NCBI GenBank assembly: GCA_037447655.1
Contig: JBBHKE010001178.1
Span: 250,001 to 279,030, forward strand
From: Zygnema cylindricum
Lineage: Eukaryota > Streptophyta > Zygnematophyceae > Zygnematales > Zygnemataceae
Length of the DNA: 29,030 nt
Direction: 5' to 3'
The notes under the pieces are model-generated. The model was not told where the DNA came from. It searched no databases and was given only the letters and a program-made list of their open reading frames with translations. A program made the translations under genes and the position numbers. Of the stretch, positions 19,801 through 29,030 are shown piece after piece (within the stretch, counting starts at the first letter, position 1; each line of letters starts with the position of its first letter).

Positions 19801-22800
19801 CTAGTCTATCTTTTCTTTCAGTCCACACTTCTCCCTACAAAATTTTAATTTGGGAGAAGGAACCGGCTTAGTCATCATATCTGCTACCATCTCTCCATCC
19901 GGTCTATACTCCAAACTAATTATTTTATTCTCTACCTTCTCTCTAACAAAGCTCAAACGGATATCCATATGCTTTGCTTTAAAGTGATGTTTTGGATTTG
20001 CTGCAATTGCAATCGCAGCTTGATTGTCACAAAATACTTTTTGCACTCCGCTCTTCATATATCCTAATTCTTGTAGCAAAGATTTTACCCAATCAATTCT
20101 TTCACAGCCGAACAAGAGGCCATATACTCAGCCTCCATGGTGGACTGAGCAATTACATTTTGTTGCTTGCTGCTCCAACAGCAAGCCCCATTCCCAACAT
20201 ACAACACATACCCAGAAGTACACCTTCTCATCGGAGCATCCCCATAACTGGCATCACTACAAGTGGTGATGTCAGTATTATACCCTCCCAAATGCAACCA
20301 CAAATCTCTTGTTCCTATCAAGTACCGCATGACCCTTTTGGCCGCTTCCCAATCTTTCTTCCTAGGATCATTCAGACTCCTACTTAATACTCCCATAGCT
20401 GCTGCAATATCAGGACGAGTATTGTTCATAAAATAGATCAAACTACCGACAACCTGTCTGTATGGAATAGTTTGCATGAACTTGCTTTCCTCAGGTCCTA
20501 ACTCATTATCCAAGATCAAGACTCCCTCTTCTGAGCTCCCTTCATTACCCTTCTTTAAGTCCATGGGAGTCGTACAACTATTTGCTTTATCCATCTGAAA
20601 TTTTTCAAGCATATTCCCTATTGCTTCCTTTTGAGTTAGTCTAATTGTTTTCTTCTCTCTATCTCTTTCCATCTGAATTCCCAAAATGTACTTTGCCTCT
20701 CCCAAGTCCTTCATTTCAAATCTACTCTTTAGATCCTTTTTCAGCCTATTAATTTTCACCATTGATTTACTCAAAACAAGCAAATCATTCACATAGATAG
20801 CAATGAAAATTATACCTTCCTCATCCTCAAATAGATAGATGGAATGATCCGAACTGATTCGGATATATCCCAAACTCGTCAAAAACTCGTCCAACTTCTT
20901 GTTCCATTGACGTGGAGCTTGCTTAAGTCCATAAAGAGACTTTATCAATCTGCACACCTTACTTTCTTCTCCCTTTTCAACAAATCCTTCCGGCTGTCGC
21001 ATGAAGATCTCTTCTTCTAATTCCCCGTGTAAGAAAGCGGTTTTGATGTCCATCTGGTGTACTTCCATGTCTTCCGCTGCCGCTAAACTAAGTAGAATCC
21101 GGACGGAGGGAAATCTAACAACCGGAGCGAAGGTCTCCTCATAATCGATTCCCTCCTTTTGTGTGAACCCCTTTGCCACTAATCTGGCTTTGTATCGCTC
21201 AATGGTGTTATCAGGATTTAGTTTCAACTTAAATACCCACTTACATCCTATCGGCTTTCTGTCCGGAGGGCAATCTACCAACTCCCATGTGTTTGCTTCC
21301 AAAATGGAAGCCATCTCATCATTAATGGCTGTCACCCATCTACTACTTTCCGGACTATTAATTGCCTCAGAGTAAGTCTGGGGTTCGCTAAAATGTGACA
21401 TCTTAGTTACCTTGTTGTTCACTTGCCTCTCTTGAAGTCTCTTGCTACTTCTCCTTCCTCCTTCAAACTCTGATGCTGGGATGGAAGGTAATCTCGGATT
21501 TCTCCGAACGACTTCATCTTCTCCCCTATCCGTGGAGTCCATCTCCGGACGTTCATCATCTGTTTCCTGTCTTTCCTCGGGTTGAATTGGAAGTAGTGTC
21601 TCTAAGAGAGGATCACTCTCGATCAGATTTTTCTCTTTCTCTGCAAGATCAGGCTGAACCGGAGTTCGGTTAGAAGAATCTGAATCTAACTCAATTTCTG
21701 ATTCAATTCTAATTTTGACCGGTTTAGTGTACTTAAAGGGATCTATGGACTTTCCTTCGTCCATAACTACCAAGTGTTTTACTAGAATTATGTCTTCTCT
21801 TCCGAGATCATAAACTCTATACCCCTTTACATTTTCATCATACCCAAGTAAGTATCCCGGCTTTCCTCTAGCATCTAACTTCCAATCAGATTTTTCTGTG
21901 TTTAGGCTAAACACTTGACTTCCAAACACCTTTAAGTGTGAAATATCAGGTTTTCTCCCGGTCCATCTTTCATAAGGTGTTTGGCCTTTTACGGCCGAGG
22001 TAAGGACTCTATTTTTGAGATAGTTAGCACAATTCATAGCCTCTGCCCAAAAACTTTTCATTATCCTTTTATCCGTCAACATACTACGAGCACTATCACT
22101 TAATGTCCGATTTAGTCTCTCGGCTACACCGTTTTGTTCTGGATTCTTTGGGACAGTCTTTTGGTGTTGAACCCCTTCCTCTTTCAAGTAATCCTCAAAC
22201 TCATTAGAAGTGAATTCTCCCCCATTATCACTTCTCACTCTCTTTATAGGTGTCTCATGAAGCTTTTCACTCCAAGCTTTATACTCTTTAAAATAAGCCG
22301 AAGCCTCAGATTTGTTTTTCAAGAAGTATACTCTAGGGTATCTAGACCAATCATCAGTGATAGTAAGCATAAATCTTTTCCCTCCAACTGATGGCACTTT
22401 GGCCGGTCCCCATATGTCAGTGTGAACCAAATCTAAAACCTTTTCACCCTTATATGTTGCGGCTTTTGGAAAAGGCAATCTGTGGGCTTTTCCTTGAGCA
22501 CACCTACTACAATCATCCAAAGTCTCATTATCTCCAAAGTGTATGCCCTCAACTACACCCATTTTCTTCATTTCCTTCAATCTATCTAGATGCACATGTC
22601 CCAATCTTTTATGCCACATCATCAAATCACTTACACCAGCATAGTAAACCCCCGTCTTTCCATTACTCAAATTCAGCCTAAACATTCCTTGGCTACCCTT
22701 TTCAGCTGTGAAGTACACTTCATTCTCATAGCTAGCAACAAAGACTCCTTTCTTAGTACTAGTCTCAAAACCTTTATCATCTAAGACCGACGTAGAGATA

Positions 22801-24187
22801 AGATTCTTGTTTAACTCTGGGATAAAAAGAACATCAGAGAAAGTGACTATGGATGCCTTTCCATCAACTAAGACTCTCAGATCCACAGATCCCACTAAAT
22901 TAGTGGTGACTATTCTCCCATCCCCGTACTCTATCTCTACAGTAGGGATCTTTCTCATTTTGGTAAACAATGGTTTTTCTCTACACATATGCATAGAGGC
23001 TCCTGAATCAATAATCCATCCTTCTTCTGGAGCTTCTCTTACTCCACCGAAAGCACACTTTTGCCTCCTTGGAATCTCTAACTCACCTTTCACCTCCAGC
23101 TCCTCGTTGAGGAGGAGTTCTCCATCGTCCTCATCGGAGTCCTCTCCAATGACTTGTGTTGCCACAAATGCCTTCTTTTTCTTTGCGGCTGGTTTTCCGG
23201 CATGTTCTTCCTTCAATCTCAGCTCTGTCAGTTTAGTACACTCCGCCATGTAATGTCCCGGCTTCTTACAAAAGTGACAAAGCCCCTTCGGAGGCCTCGA
23301 TCCAGATCCTTCCGATTGATTTCCTCTTCCTCCTCCACCAAAGTTTCCATAAGGTTTCTTGGAATCCTTATCTCCCCAATTAGTTCCTACAGCCAACGCC
23401 TGAACACTCTTTCCTCCTCTTCGAATCTCAATTGTGTTTTCTCGAACCAAAATCATTCCCACAACGGAGTTCCAGATCCATCGATGATCTGGCAAGTCCT
23501 GAACCCTATTAACAATGTTTTCATAATCATCTGGGAGTTTCATCAACAAAGTATTCACCTTCTCTTTCTCGGTCTCCCTTTTCCCTGCACTCTCCAACTC
23601 CATAAATAACCCGGCCAAGTCATTACAAAAATCTAACATCTTTCCCCCTTTGTACACATATGCTTGTACCTTTTGACCTGCCAGCTTCTGTTGTTGAATC
23701 GTACCACTCTTGTAAATGCTGACAAGGGCCTCCCACAACTCGTTTGCCCTCTCCACATGAAGATGAGGTGTAGCCACTGCTTGGGTGAGACGCCCGAGAA
23801 TAAAATGAGTCGCCACGGTATTGTTGAAATCCCAGATTACACTATCATTTTCCTCGGTTTTCTGAACATCTGCTGCCAAAACCGATCCAGTAGGCATCGG
23901 TGTGAGTTCTCCTTCCCCTTCTCCTTCCCTATGTCCGACACGATGCTTTCTCCAACATCCTCTTCCACCTCTACCTCCGCAGATCCTCCTGTGAACCGAG
24001 ATCCTTCAAATCCTGGTGGAACTCCCAATTTTGCGGATGGCCGACGCACACGACCACTCACAATGCCCCATAGTCGTTTTTCAACCAGTGCACCCTTTAT
24101 CGTGGTTTCCCAATAAATGGACCCTGTTCCATTAAAAATGGGCACCCTAGAGGGTGGGCCCATAACCTGAAATTCTGTGACCTCCAT
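19801..24187 (-). pseudogene. Element A: copia gag-pol polyprotein, nearly complete but disabled
   Basis: Gag starts ATG at 24187 (MEVTEFQ, then VPIFNGTGSIYWE). The long frame is 23897-20085. In its 1270 residues: zinc knuckle CHFCKKPGHYMAEC (207-220), protease WIIDSGASMHMC (294-305), HKRLGH and CSRCAQGK (429-470), integrase with HTDIWGP, DDWSRY, SDNGGEF (about 492-562) and NPEQNGVAERLNRTL (585-599), reverse transcriptase (about 870-1110) and RNase H with SDASYGDAPMRRCTSGY (1214-1230). The RNase H end continues in another frame (20115-19801) and finishes next to the polypurine tract. Defects: gag is in a different frame from pol (shift in a GA-rich stretch near 23905-23940); a frameshift near 20095-20110; and YVDD reads YVND (N1037, codon 20789-20787), removing a catalytic aspartate. 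The main frame has no internal stop, so it is fairly young. Confidence 0.95.
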
Positions 24188-24259
24188 TGGTCCACAAAAT
24201 GTCCAACTTATATGAAGCCTCTAGGAAATATTTGCAGTTTTGACTTTGGCAATGAATAA

Positions 24260-24364
24260 GTGCCACCCTGGCACGCAAAAAACTCTGACCGACTACACCC
24301 CTGTGTAGCCTGGACTCCCCTGAGTCCGTAGCAAAAAGAATCACTGAATTTGCTCACCCGAGCA
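24260..24364 (-). other. Four GGG-loop hairpins in leader of A
   Basis: On the plus strand the inverted repeats are GTGCCACCCTGGCAC (24260-24274), CTACACCCCTGTGTAG (24293-24308), GGACTCCCCTGAGTCC (24312-24327) and TGCTCACCCGAGCA (24351-24364). In the RNA the loops read AGGG(T) or GGGT. Copy 1 has the same set at 15181-15195, 15213-15228, 15233-15248 and 15272-15285. Four perfect short hairpins in 105 bases just upstream of gag suggest a structured RNA element such as a packaging or dimerisation signal; this is inference. Confidence 0.55.
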
Positions 24365-25059
24365 TTAAGTTATGGCTATTCAAAGACAGCATATTTGTAC
24401 AGATGGCCTCTGGGAGAGAGAGGACTTTTCAATATTTTTCTAAGTCCTAAAAACTCCTAATAGCAATTCTAAACCAATCAAAAACCATTACCCTAATTAT
24501 CGTACATATAAAGTACAAAAGCCGTCGTACTTTATTTACGGAAATATTTGGCACCACTCCCGGTCTGCCACGTGGTTTTATAGGTCAACGTCATTCTGTC
24601 CTTTTTCCTTTTCCGGCGTCCAATAGGATGATGCCACGTGTCGTTTCCTCCCATTTCGTCGAACTTCTCCCAGATAGGTTTTCCGGCATCTCGGCACTCA
24701 TGCGTGCCGTCCGTTCTTTTACGGCGATCGATTTCCGCCGTTGGATCTGACGGCGCGCCGAATAAATGTTGACCGTTGAATTTCACCGGTCAATGTTCCG
24801 TGTTGACCGTTGAATTTCGACGGTCAATATTCCGTGTTGACCGCGTGAAATTCGTTCTCGCTTTGTGAGCCGTCGATCGCAACATTTAATTTCGTCCGTT
24901 GAAAATTAAATGTTTGTTTCATTAATTTCGTGCGGTACTGCATTTCGTGCGGTACCACACGTTCCATGTAGGGTTTCGTTTCCTAGGATGTTAAATGGAA
25001 TATGCAGTAGATATAACTTTAAATAAACATCAAATACAAAGTATGTTACGTTTCATCAA

Positions 25060-25135
25060 GACCTAACGGATAAGGCGGATGCCTAGGCCGTACGGTTCTT
25101 CACCGGAGGAGACAGGATCAAATCCTGTCTGGGAC
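25060..25135 (+). other. tRNA-like segment in 5' LTR of A
   Basis: Same as at 15981 and 19565: D-arm-like start, B-box-like T-arm hairpin, then a short TTGCTTTT about 10 bases later. Confidence 0.45.
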
Positions 25136-25282
25136 ATTGTTGCTTTTGCAGGAGCCATATCTCATGTCTGTCTTCTCATCTGTCTAAGGCAGACATGGCT
25201 GCCAGTCAGTTCTCAGTGACTACGACAAGTATGAGAAATGCAGGACCCAAAAAGATAAAATATAAAATACCATTTTTCAACA

Positions 25283-25358
25283 GATCCCTCACCGTTCAAT
25301 AAGCAATAATAAAGGTTATTAAAGTTATCGCGGAAAACTTACCCGATACTCAACACAA
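25283..25358. mobile_element. Possible right end of the second hAT copy
   Basis: GTTATCGCGG and TACCCGATACTCAACACA resemble the inverse of the left end at 17765 (GTGTTGGTTATCGGGTAG). If so, the copia array inserted into this hAT element. The lack of a matching 8-bp target duplication leaves this open. Confidence 0.4.
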
Positions 25359-25386
25359 TGAGTAGTATACCGCGAATCGCTATTAG

Positions 25387-25832
25387 TAGTGTTGGGTATC
25401 GGGTAGTTTCATATCGCGATAATTTCGATATTCGATATATCGAATATCGATCGAGCAGATTCCTCGATATATCGTACCGGGACCAACATAAATTATCGCG
25501 ATATATATCGCAAAAATTGCATATCCGTACAGTCAGAGTACGGAAAACCGTACGAAAAAGAGTACGGAGAATCGTATGAAAAATCGTACGGGCATTGTGG
25601 CCCCCCCCCCCCCCCCCCCCCCGGGGGGGGGGGGGGGGGGGGGGGGGGGGTTTGAAAAAAATTGGTAAAATTTTCATTTTCGATATATCGTCGATACGAT
25701 ATATCGGCAATATATCGGCAATATATCGCGATAATTTGAAATTCGATATATCGAAGCGATATATCGAATATCGGGTACATGAAATTCGATATATATCGAA
25801 TATCGGCAATGGGTCCTCGATACCCAACACTA
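25387..25832. mobile_element. 446-bp hAT-type non-autonomous element
   Basis: Terminal inverted repeats TAGTGTTGGGTATCG and CGATACCCAACACTA (15 bases, perfect) are flanked by the 8-bp duplication GCTATTAG at 25379-25386 and 25833-25840. An 8-bp duplication and TAGNG-like ends are typical of the hAT superfamily. The interior has many CGATATATCG-type palindromes, which could be subterminal transposase sites, and a C22/G28 inverted tract in the middle. It has no transposase. Reading frames across it are by-products of the repeats. Confidence 0.88.
25601..25650. repeat. Poly-C/poly-G inverted tract
   Basis: Twenty-two C followed directly by 28 G at the centre of the hAT element. Real length is uncertain because such tracts assemble badly. 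Confidence 0.9.
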
Positions 25833-26000
25833 GCTATTAGCGTTGACAAATATTTAGTGTTAAAAAAAAATAAGTGTGATTAACACTAATTGGGAATTTA
25901 GGGATCTTCAAGGAAATCAATCACTCTAATTTGGTTTTTAGGGTTTTTTAAATCACTCTATTTGAGAATTTGGGTAAAAAATTAGGTGAAACGTTTCACA

Positions 26001-26223
26001 TGAAAGCACCAAACAGAGTGATCACACCAACAGGTCAAAAATGCAAAAACTAGTCTGCCATTGCTTTGATAGTACTTGACTGTGATACATAAAATAATCT
26101 AAGTCCTGCAAGTTATACTCAGAGAGTTCACTACTGAATGTACGGAGGCATACCAGCCGTAATGTATCTACTATAATAAACTAATTAGCCAAAAGGACAA
26201 ACCTTTGTTGTACAGACTATTTA
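26001..26223. other. No gene recognised
   Basis: AT-rich intergenic DNA without a supported gene or repeat end. Confidence 0.4.
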
Positions 26224-26334
26224 CACCGCAATCTTCGTATGTCAGAAAACCAAGCTACCGCTAAGCAACTACTAAGCTACCACTATCGTACAGTCATCAT
26301 GACTCGAAATCTATCCTAATCATATTATCCGCAG
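26224..26334. repeat. 111-bp direct repeat, copy 1
   Basis: From CACCGCAATCTTCGTATGTC to ATTATCCGCAG; matches 27515-27624 with about ten differences. Both copies stop at the same CGCAG. It may be part of a degenerate LTR or a transcript-derived segment. Confidence 0.85.
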
Positions 26335-26628
26335 CTACGCTAGCTGCGATGGCTGCGCTGTCCGTACGGATCATAAAAATAGCCGCATTTGCGTTGACTT
26401 AACTGCGTCGCAGCTCCGCCGTATCGGCGACACCTATTTCAATATTTTGTTTATTCCATATCGGATCGCTTCGCGATCCGCCATCCATTTCTTGGTGCCT
26501 GTTCACGCCACTTTAATCACATCCGTACGTTCGCTCCCCCGATCCGTGAATCTATTCGAGCCTCCGTATTAAATCCACTTAGCAGTTATGCACAAAATGT
26601 CTCGTACGCACGAAACTAACTTTTCAAA

Positions 26629-26652
26629 ATAACACTCCCCTAAAAATTTAGT
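26629..26652 (-). other. Polypurine-tract-like copia remnant
   Basis: On the minus strand TTTTTAGGGGAG is followed by TGTTATTTTG, the arrangement of polypurine tract plus LTR start seen in element A. A similar site is at 26924-26945 (TTTAGGGGAG then TGTTGAG) and a third near 27783-27796. They suggest old minus-strand LTR fragments, but no second LTR or pol sequence was recognised. Confidence 0.35.
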
Positions 26653-26672
26653 TTTGTGCACCCAGAAAAATA

Positions 26673-26850
26673 TGCAGCGTGTAATGCTATGTTGTTACGC
26701 TGCGCTAGTTTGATATCGCAGCGCAGTAAAAGTGCAGCGTGTATTGCTATGCTGCTACGCTGCGCTAGTTTGACATCGCAGCGCAGTATGAATACAAAGT
26801 GCCGCGTGTACTGCTATGCTGCCATGCTGCACTAATTTCGACATCGCAGC
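26673..26850. repeat. Three-unit tandem repeat (60-67 bp)
   Basis: Units start at about 26674, 26734 and 26801 with GCAGCGTGTAATGCTATG-type sequence and contain CTGCGCT and AGCGCAG blocks that can form a hairpin. The third unit is more diverged. Confidence 0.85.
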
Positions 26851-27514
26851 CCTAGCAGCCGCTCATTTTTACCCTTAACTTCTTCCTCATAGCCTCATCT
26901 ACTGAGACTACAACTTTCAAACTCAACACTCCCCTAAAGCTTTAAGCTCAGTAGTCCATTCTGTATGCATATATATCTACTCTAACAAAAACAAGAATGT
27001 AAAAATATTTAGAGATTAAAAATTATCTTTCACAACCTCCACCACTGATCATTCAAAAATTTAGCAAGACCAACACATCGCCATTGCTTATGCTGACGTC
27101 GCCGTTTCCCATCCTTTGCCTTCTTGAAACCTACCACCTTGGAACATTTGTCCTGTAACAACTCCCTCTCTGCCATAAACGCCATACTGTCCCTTCACTA
27201 ATGCTATAACACTCTCCTGTAAATTTGAATTTCCACTCGTAATCGTCACTTAGCCATGTTATCAGATTTGTTGAAAATCTATTTTGTACACACTTTTATC
27301 AAATAATTGCTGCATATTCTCTACTGTTAGATACTTCCACGCCATCCATTTTCTTAAGTATATGTTATTGACGCTACAGTACCAAATTCCAATAAAGTTT
27401 CTTGATACGTCGCTCAAGTCTCCCCATTTTCCCGTCACACATTCTCTCAGTGTTCCCGGTTGCGCTCTTCGTTGTGGTCGATTTTGTGACATGTTTCTTC
27501 TCCAACCGTTTTTC
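26851..27514. other. No gene recognised
   Basis: AT-rich DNA with the polypurine-like site at about 26924-26945. Open frames at 27262-27565 overlap on both strands and carry no motif. Confidence 0.4.
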
Positions 27515-27624
27515 CACCGCAATCTTCGTATGTCAGAAACCAAGCTACCGCTAAGCAACTACTAAGCTAACACTATCCTACAATAATCATTACTCGAAAT
27601 CTATCCTATTCATATTATCCGCAG
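27515..27624. repeat. 111-bp direct repeat, copy 2
   Basis: Partner of 26224-26334, 1.29 kb downstream in the same orientation; the flanking sequences differ on both sides. Confidence 0.85.
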
Positions 27625-28528
27625 TGTCGTGCATGAGAGGCAAGCAAGCAAACATGCATCACAACCAGCAAAGTCATGCTCACAAACATGCACAACAACG
27701 AAAATAAATATGAAAAGTCAAAAAATATATACACCGTGAGAAGGAATAAAAATGAAAATGACCCAAAAAAATAAAGGGAAGAATACTCCCCTAGAGTGAA
27801 GTGAACCCAATATGCTAAGCCAGGAGGTAGCCACTAGGCTCTCTGGTCTTTATCACATTCCCTACAAGAGTTATCCCGTTACGACAGCAAAGCAAGAAAT
27901 ATTCCAACCGGAACAAGGGAAAATCCAAATCCGATCAAAAATATACTCCTTTCAAGCCAACCGAAATACAAACAAGACAAAAACACACAACCAAACCGTC
28001 AAGCTGCCCGAGGAAAGCACAGCAAGGTACATATGTGCTCCCCCACGATCTCCAATTCCACAAATCCACCAAAAGACCAAGTTTGGAGGGAAACCTTCCG
28101 GACGTGGCCTTAGGCCGTGTGGATTAAAAACGTGGGCAGAAATAAAAAGGGAAATATTCTTAACCTATCTAGCCTCTACAGCTAGCTAGCAAGGAGAAGA
28201 AACACACGTGGGCAATCGAAGAGAGCAAGAGAAAAGCTCCGCCGCCAAGAGAAAATTCTTGTCCAAAAGCTAAATTCTCTAAGTCTGAGAATTAGGCTAA
28301 GTAAGAGCTACACTAGGCCTAAGCAAAATTAGCCTACGTCTAGTCTACTTTACATGCATGAAACTACTAAAGATGTTGGCCAATAGGCGGCCAAATCGTT
28401 TGCCGTACGCTGACAAAATCCACTGTCCAAGGGTAAAAACCCTCCCTAACTACATGTGCGCGCGAACCTACATGGGTTCGCGACTTAAATAAATACAAGG
28501 TATCGAAACGACGCCGATACTACCACGA
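27625..28528. other. No gene recognised
   Basis: Contains one 125-codon plus-strand frame (27812-28189) without recognisable motif, and A-rich DNA. It may be an old LTR, since a polypurine-like ACTCCCCTAGAG site precedes it at 27785. Confidence 0.35.
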
Positions 28529-28730
28529 ATCGCGATTCGGCGCCAAACGATACTTCGCGTTGATACTCCTGAAATTGCGTGCATACGCACGAAACGAAAC
28601 ATATTGCACGAAACGAAAAACATCGCACAAAATATTTCCGAAAATCGCGATGCGTCGCCAAAACGATACTTCACGTCCATACTTCGAAAATAGCATACCT
28701 GCGCACGAAATAAAACATATCGCACGGAAT
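28529..28730. repeat. Imperfect 115-bp tandem duplication
   Basis: The block starting ATCGCGATTCGGCGCC (28529) recurs from 28644 as ATCGCGATGCGTCGCC. Both then run through ACGATACTTC and CGCACGAAA(C/T)(G/A)AAA to CATAT(T/C)GCACG. Confidence 0.8.
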
Positions 28731-28829
28731 TAGTACTATTCAACGAAACGTGCACGCGAATCGCGTACACGTCATAAATAAATGAATCGGCGTAAAATCG
28801 CACGTGCGAACGAAAATTATATATGCGTG

Positions 28830-29030
28830 CGAAAATCGTGCGTGCATGCATTAAATCGTGCGTGCATGCATGAAATCGCGCGTGCATGCATAAAATCTCG
28901 CGCGCGTGCCCAAAACCGTGCGTGCGCGCGGAATACTGCGCGTGCATGCAAGAAAACCGCGCGTGCGTGCAAAATACCGCGCGTGCGTGAGAAATACTGC
29001 GCGTGCGTGATAAATACCGCGCGTGCATGC
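28830..29030. repeat. 20-bp GC-rich minisatellite
   Basis: About ten units of 19-22 bases of the form AAATCGCGCGTGCATGCAT, continuing past the window end. Alternating purine/pyrimidine GCGCGTGCATGC favours Z-DNA. Many units contain CATGCA, the RY element bound by plant B3 factors. Confidence 0.9.

Larger units (their letters stand above)
24188..25282 (-). repeat. 5' LTR and leader of element A
   Basis: On the minus strand the LTR starts TGTTGAAAAATGG at 25282 and runs into the leader ahead of gag. The LTR/leader boundary is not certain because no initiator-methionine primer site was found; it should lie near 24330-24400. It includes the tRNA-like segment (25060-25135), the W-box cluster (24769-24846) and the hairpin array (24260-24364). 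The bases right of 25282 (GATCC) are the presumed target flank; the matching left flank is lost because of the B/A fusion. Confidence 0.8.
25364..26000. mobile_element. TA-type MITE relic carrying the hAT insertion
   Basis: TATACCGCGAATCGCTATTAG at 25366-25386 is a diverged family terminus. After the hAT element the sequence resumes with GCTATTAGCG, continuing the same terminus, and then AT-rich DNA similar to other members. The right end is not located. Confidence 0.5.

Noticed and set aside
23900-23945. Classical -1 ribosomal slippery heptamer between gag and pol of A
   Set aside because: No X XXY YYZ heptamer in the gag frame was found in the purine tract, so an indel is more likely.
24165-24400. 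Initiator-methionine primer binding site for element A
   Set aside because: The standard plant copia PBS (TGGTATCAGAGC) is absent. TGGACTCAGGGG next to the copia 2 LTR is a candidate, but A has CGGACTC, so I do not call it.
25339-25849. Overlapping frames on both strands across the hAT element
   Set aside because: Low-complexity proline/glycine and Ile/Tyr-Arg repeats produced by the poly-C/G tract and CGATATATCG palindromes.
27262-28189. Frames of 93-125 codons as host genes
   Set aside because: No recognisable domain, splice structure or start context; the surrounding sequence looks like degraded LTR DNA.
28468-29028. 186-codon minus-strand open frame rich in HAR/MHA
   Set aside because: It runs through the 20-bp minisatellite and the 115-bp duplication. 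It stays open because the GC-rich units lack stops, and it shows no domain.
28810-29030. CRISPR-like array
   Set aside because: Direct tandem units of about 20 bp without unique spacers in a plant genome; it is a minisatellite.

Overview
The window is nuclear DNA of a land plant (species not identified). It holds one spliced plant gene with GT-AG introns, a PROTEIN TARGETING TO STARCH (PTST) type CBM48 protein, and around it at least five Ty1/copia retrotransposon copies of related subfamilies, a hAT-type element with a clean 8-bp target duplication, and a family of small TA-flanked inverted-repeat elements. One 10-base assembly gap lies at 5105-5114.

Layout. 1-5104: a decayed plus-strand copia pol fragment (copia 1) abuts the minus-strand leader of a second element (C). 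A third, plus-strand element (copia 2, LTR from 2523) is inserted into C and runs into the gap and a (GA)n run. 5315-10526: PTST gene on the minus strand, six exons found; the final exon(s) are missing on the copia/gap side, and the CT-rich 5' leader lies at 10527-10790. 10800-12290: nothing recognisable. 12295-17700: non-autonomous inverted-repeat elements, a separate inverted repeat at 14386-14850, and a copia 5'-end copy (copy 1, 15086-16315). 17765-25358: a probable hAT copy filled by a minus-strand copia array, namely deleted element B joined through a chimeric LTR to nearly full-length element A (19283-25282). 25387-25832: hAT element. 26.2-29.0 kb: degenerate repeats, polypurine-tract-like copia remnants and, at the end, a 20-bp GC-rich minisatellite.

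How it works together. The PTST gene is the only host gene. Element A has nearly all copia domains, but gag is out of frame with pol, RNase H is frameshifted and the reverse transcriptase YVDD box reads YVND, so it should not be autonomous. Comparing the copia copies gives the most interesting signals. (i) In three defective copies, homology to the element stops exactly at the same CAG|GT after seven gag codons, and one copy rejoins exactly after a downstream AG, as if spliced RNA had been reverse-transcribed. (ii) Their 5' leaders carry up to four hairpins with GGG-containing loops, with compensatory stem changes between subfamilies. (iii) Their LTRs carry an antisense tRNA-like (Pol III A/B-box-like) segment. 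All of this is read by eye; no database search or folding was run.
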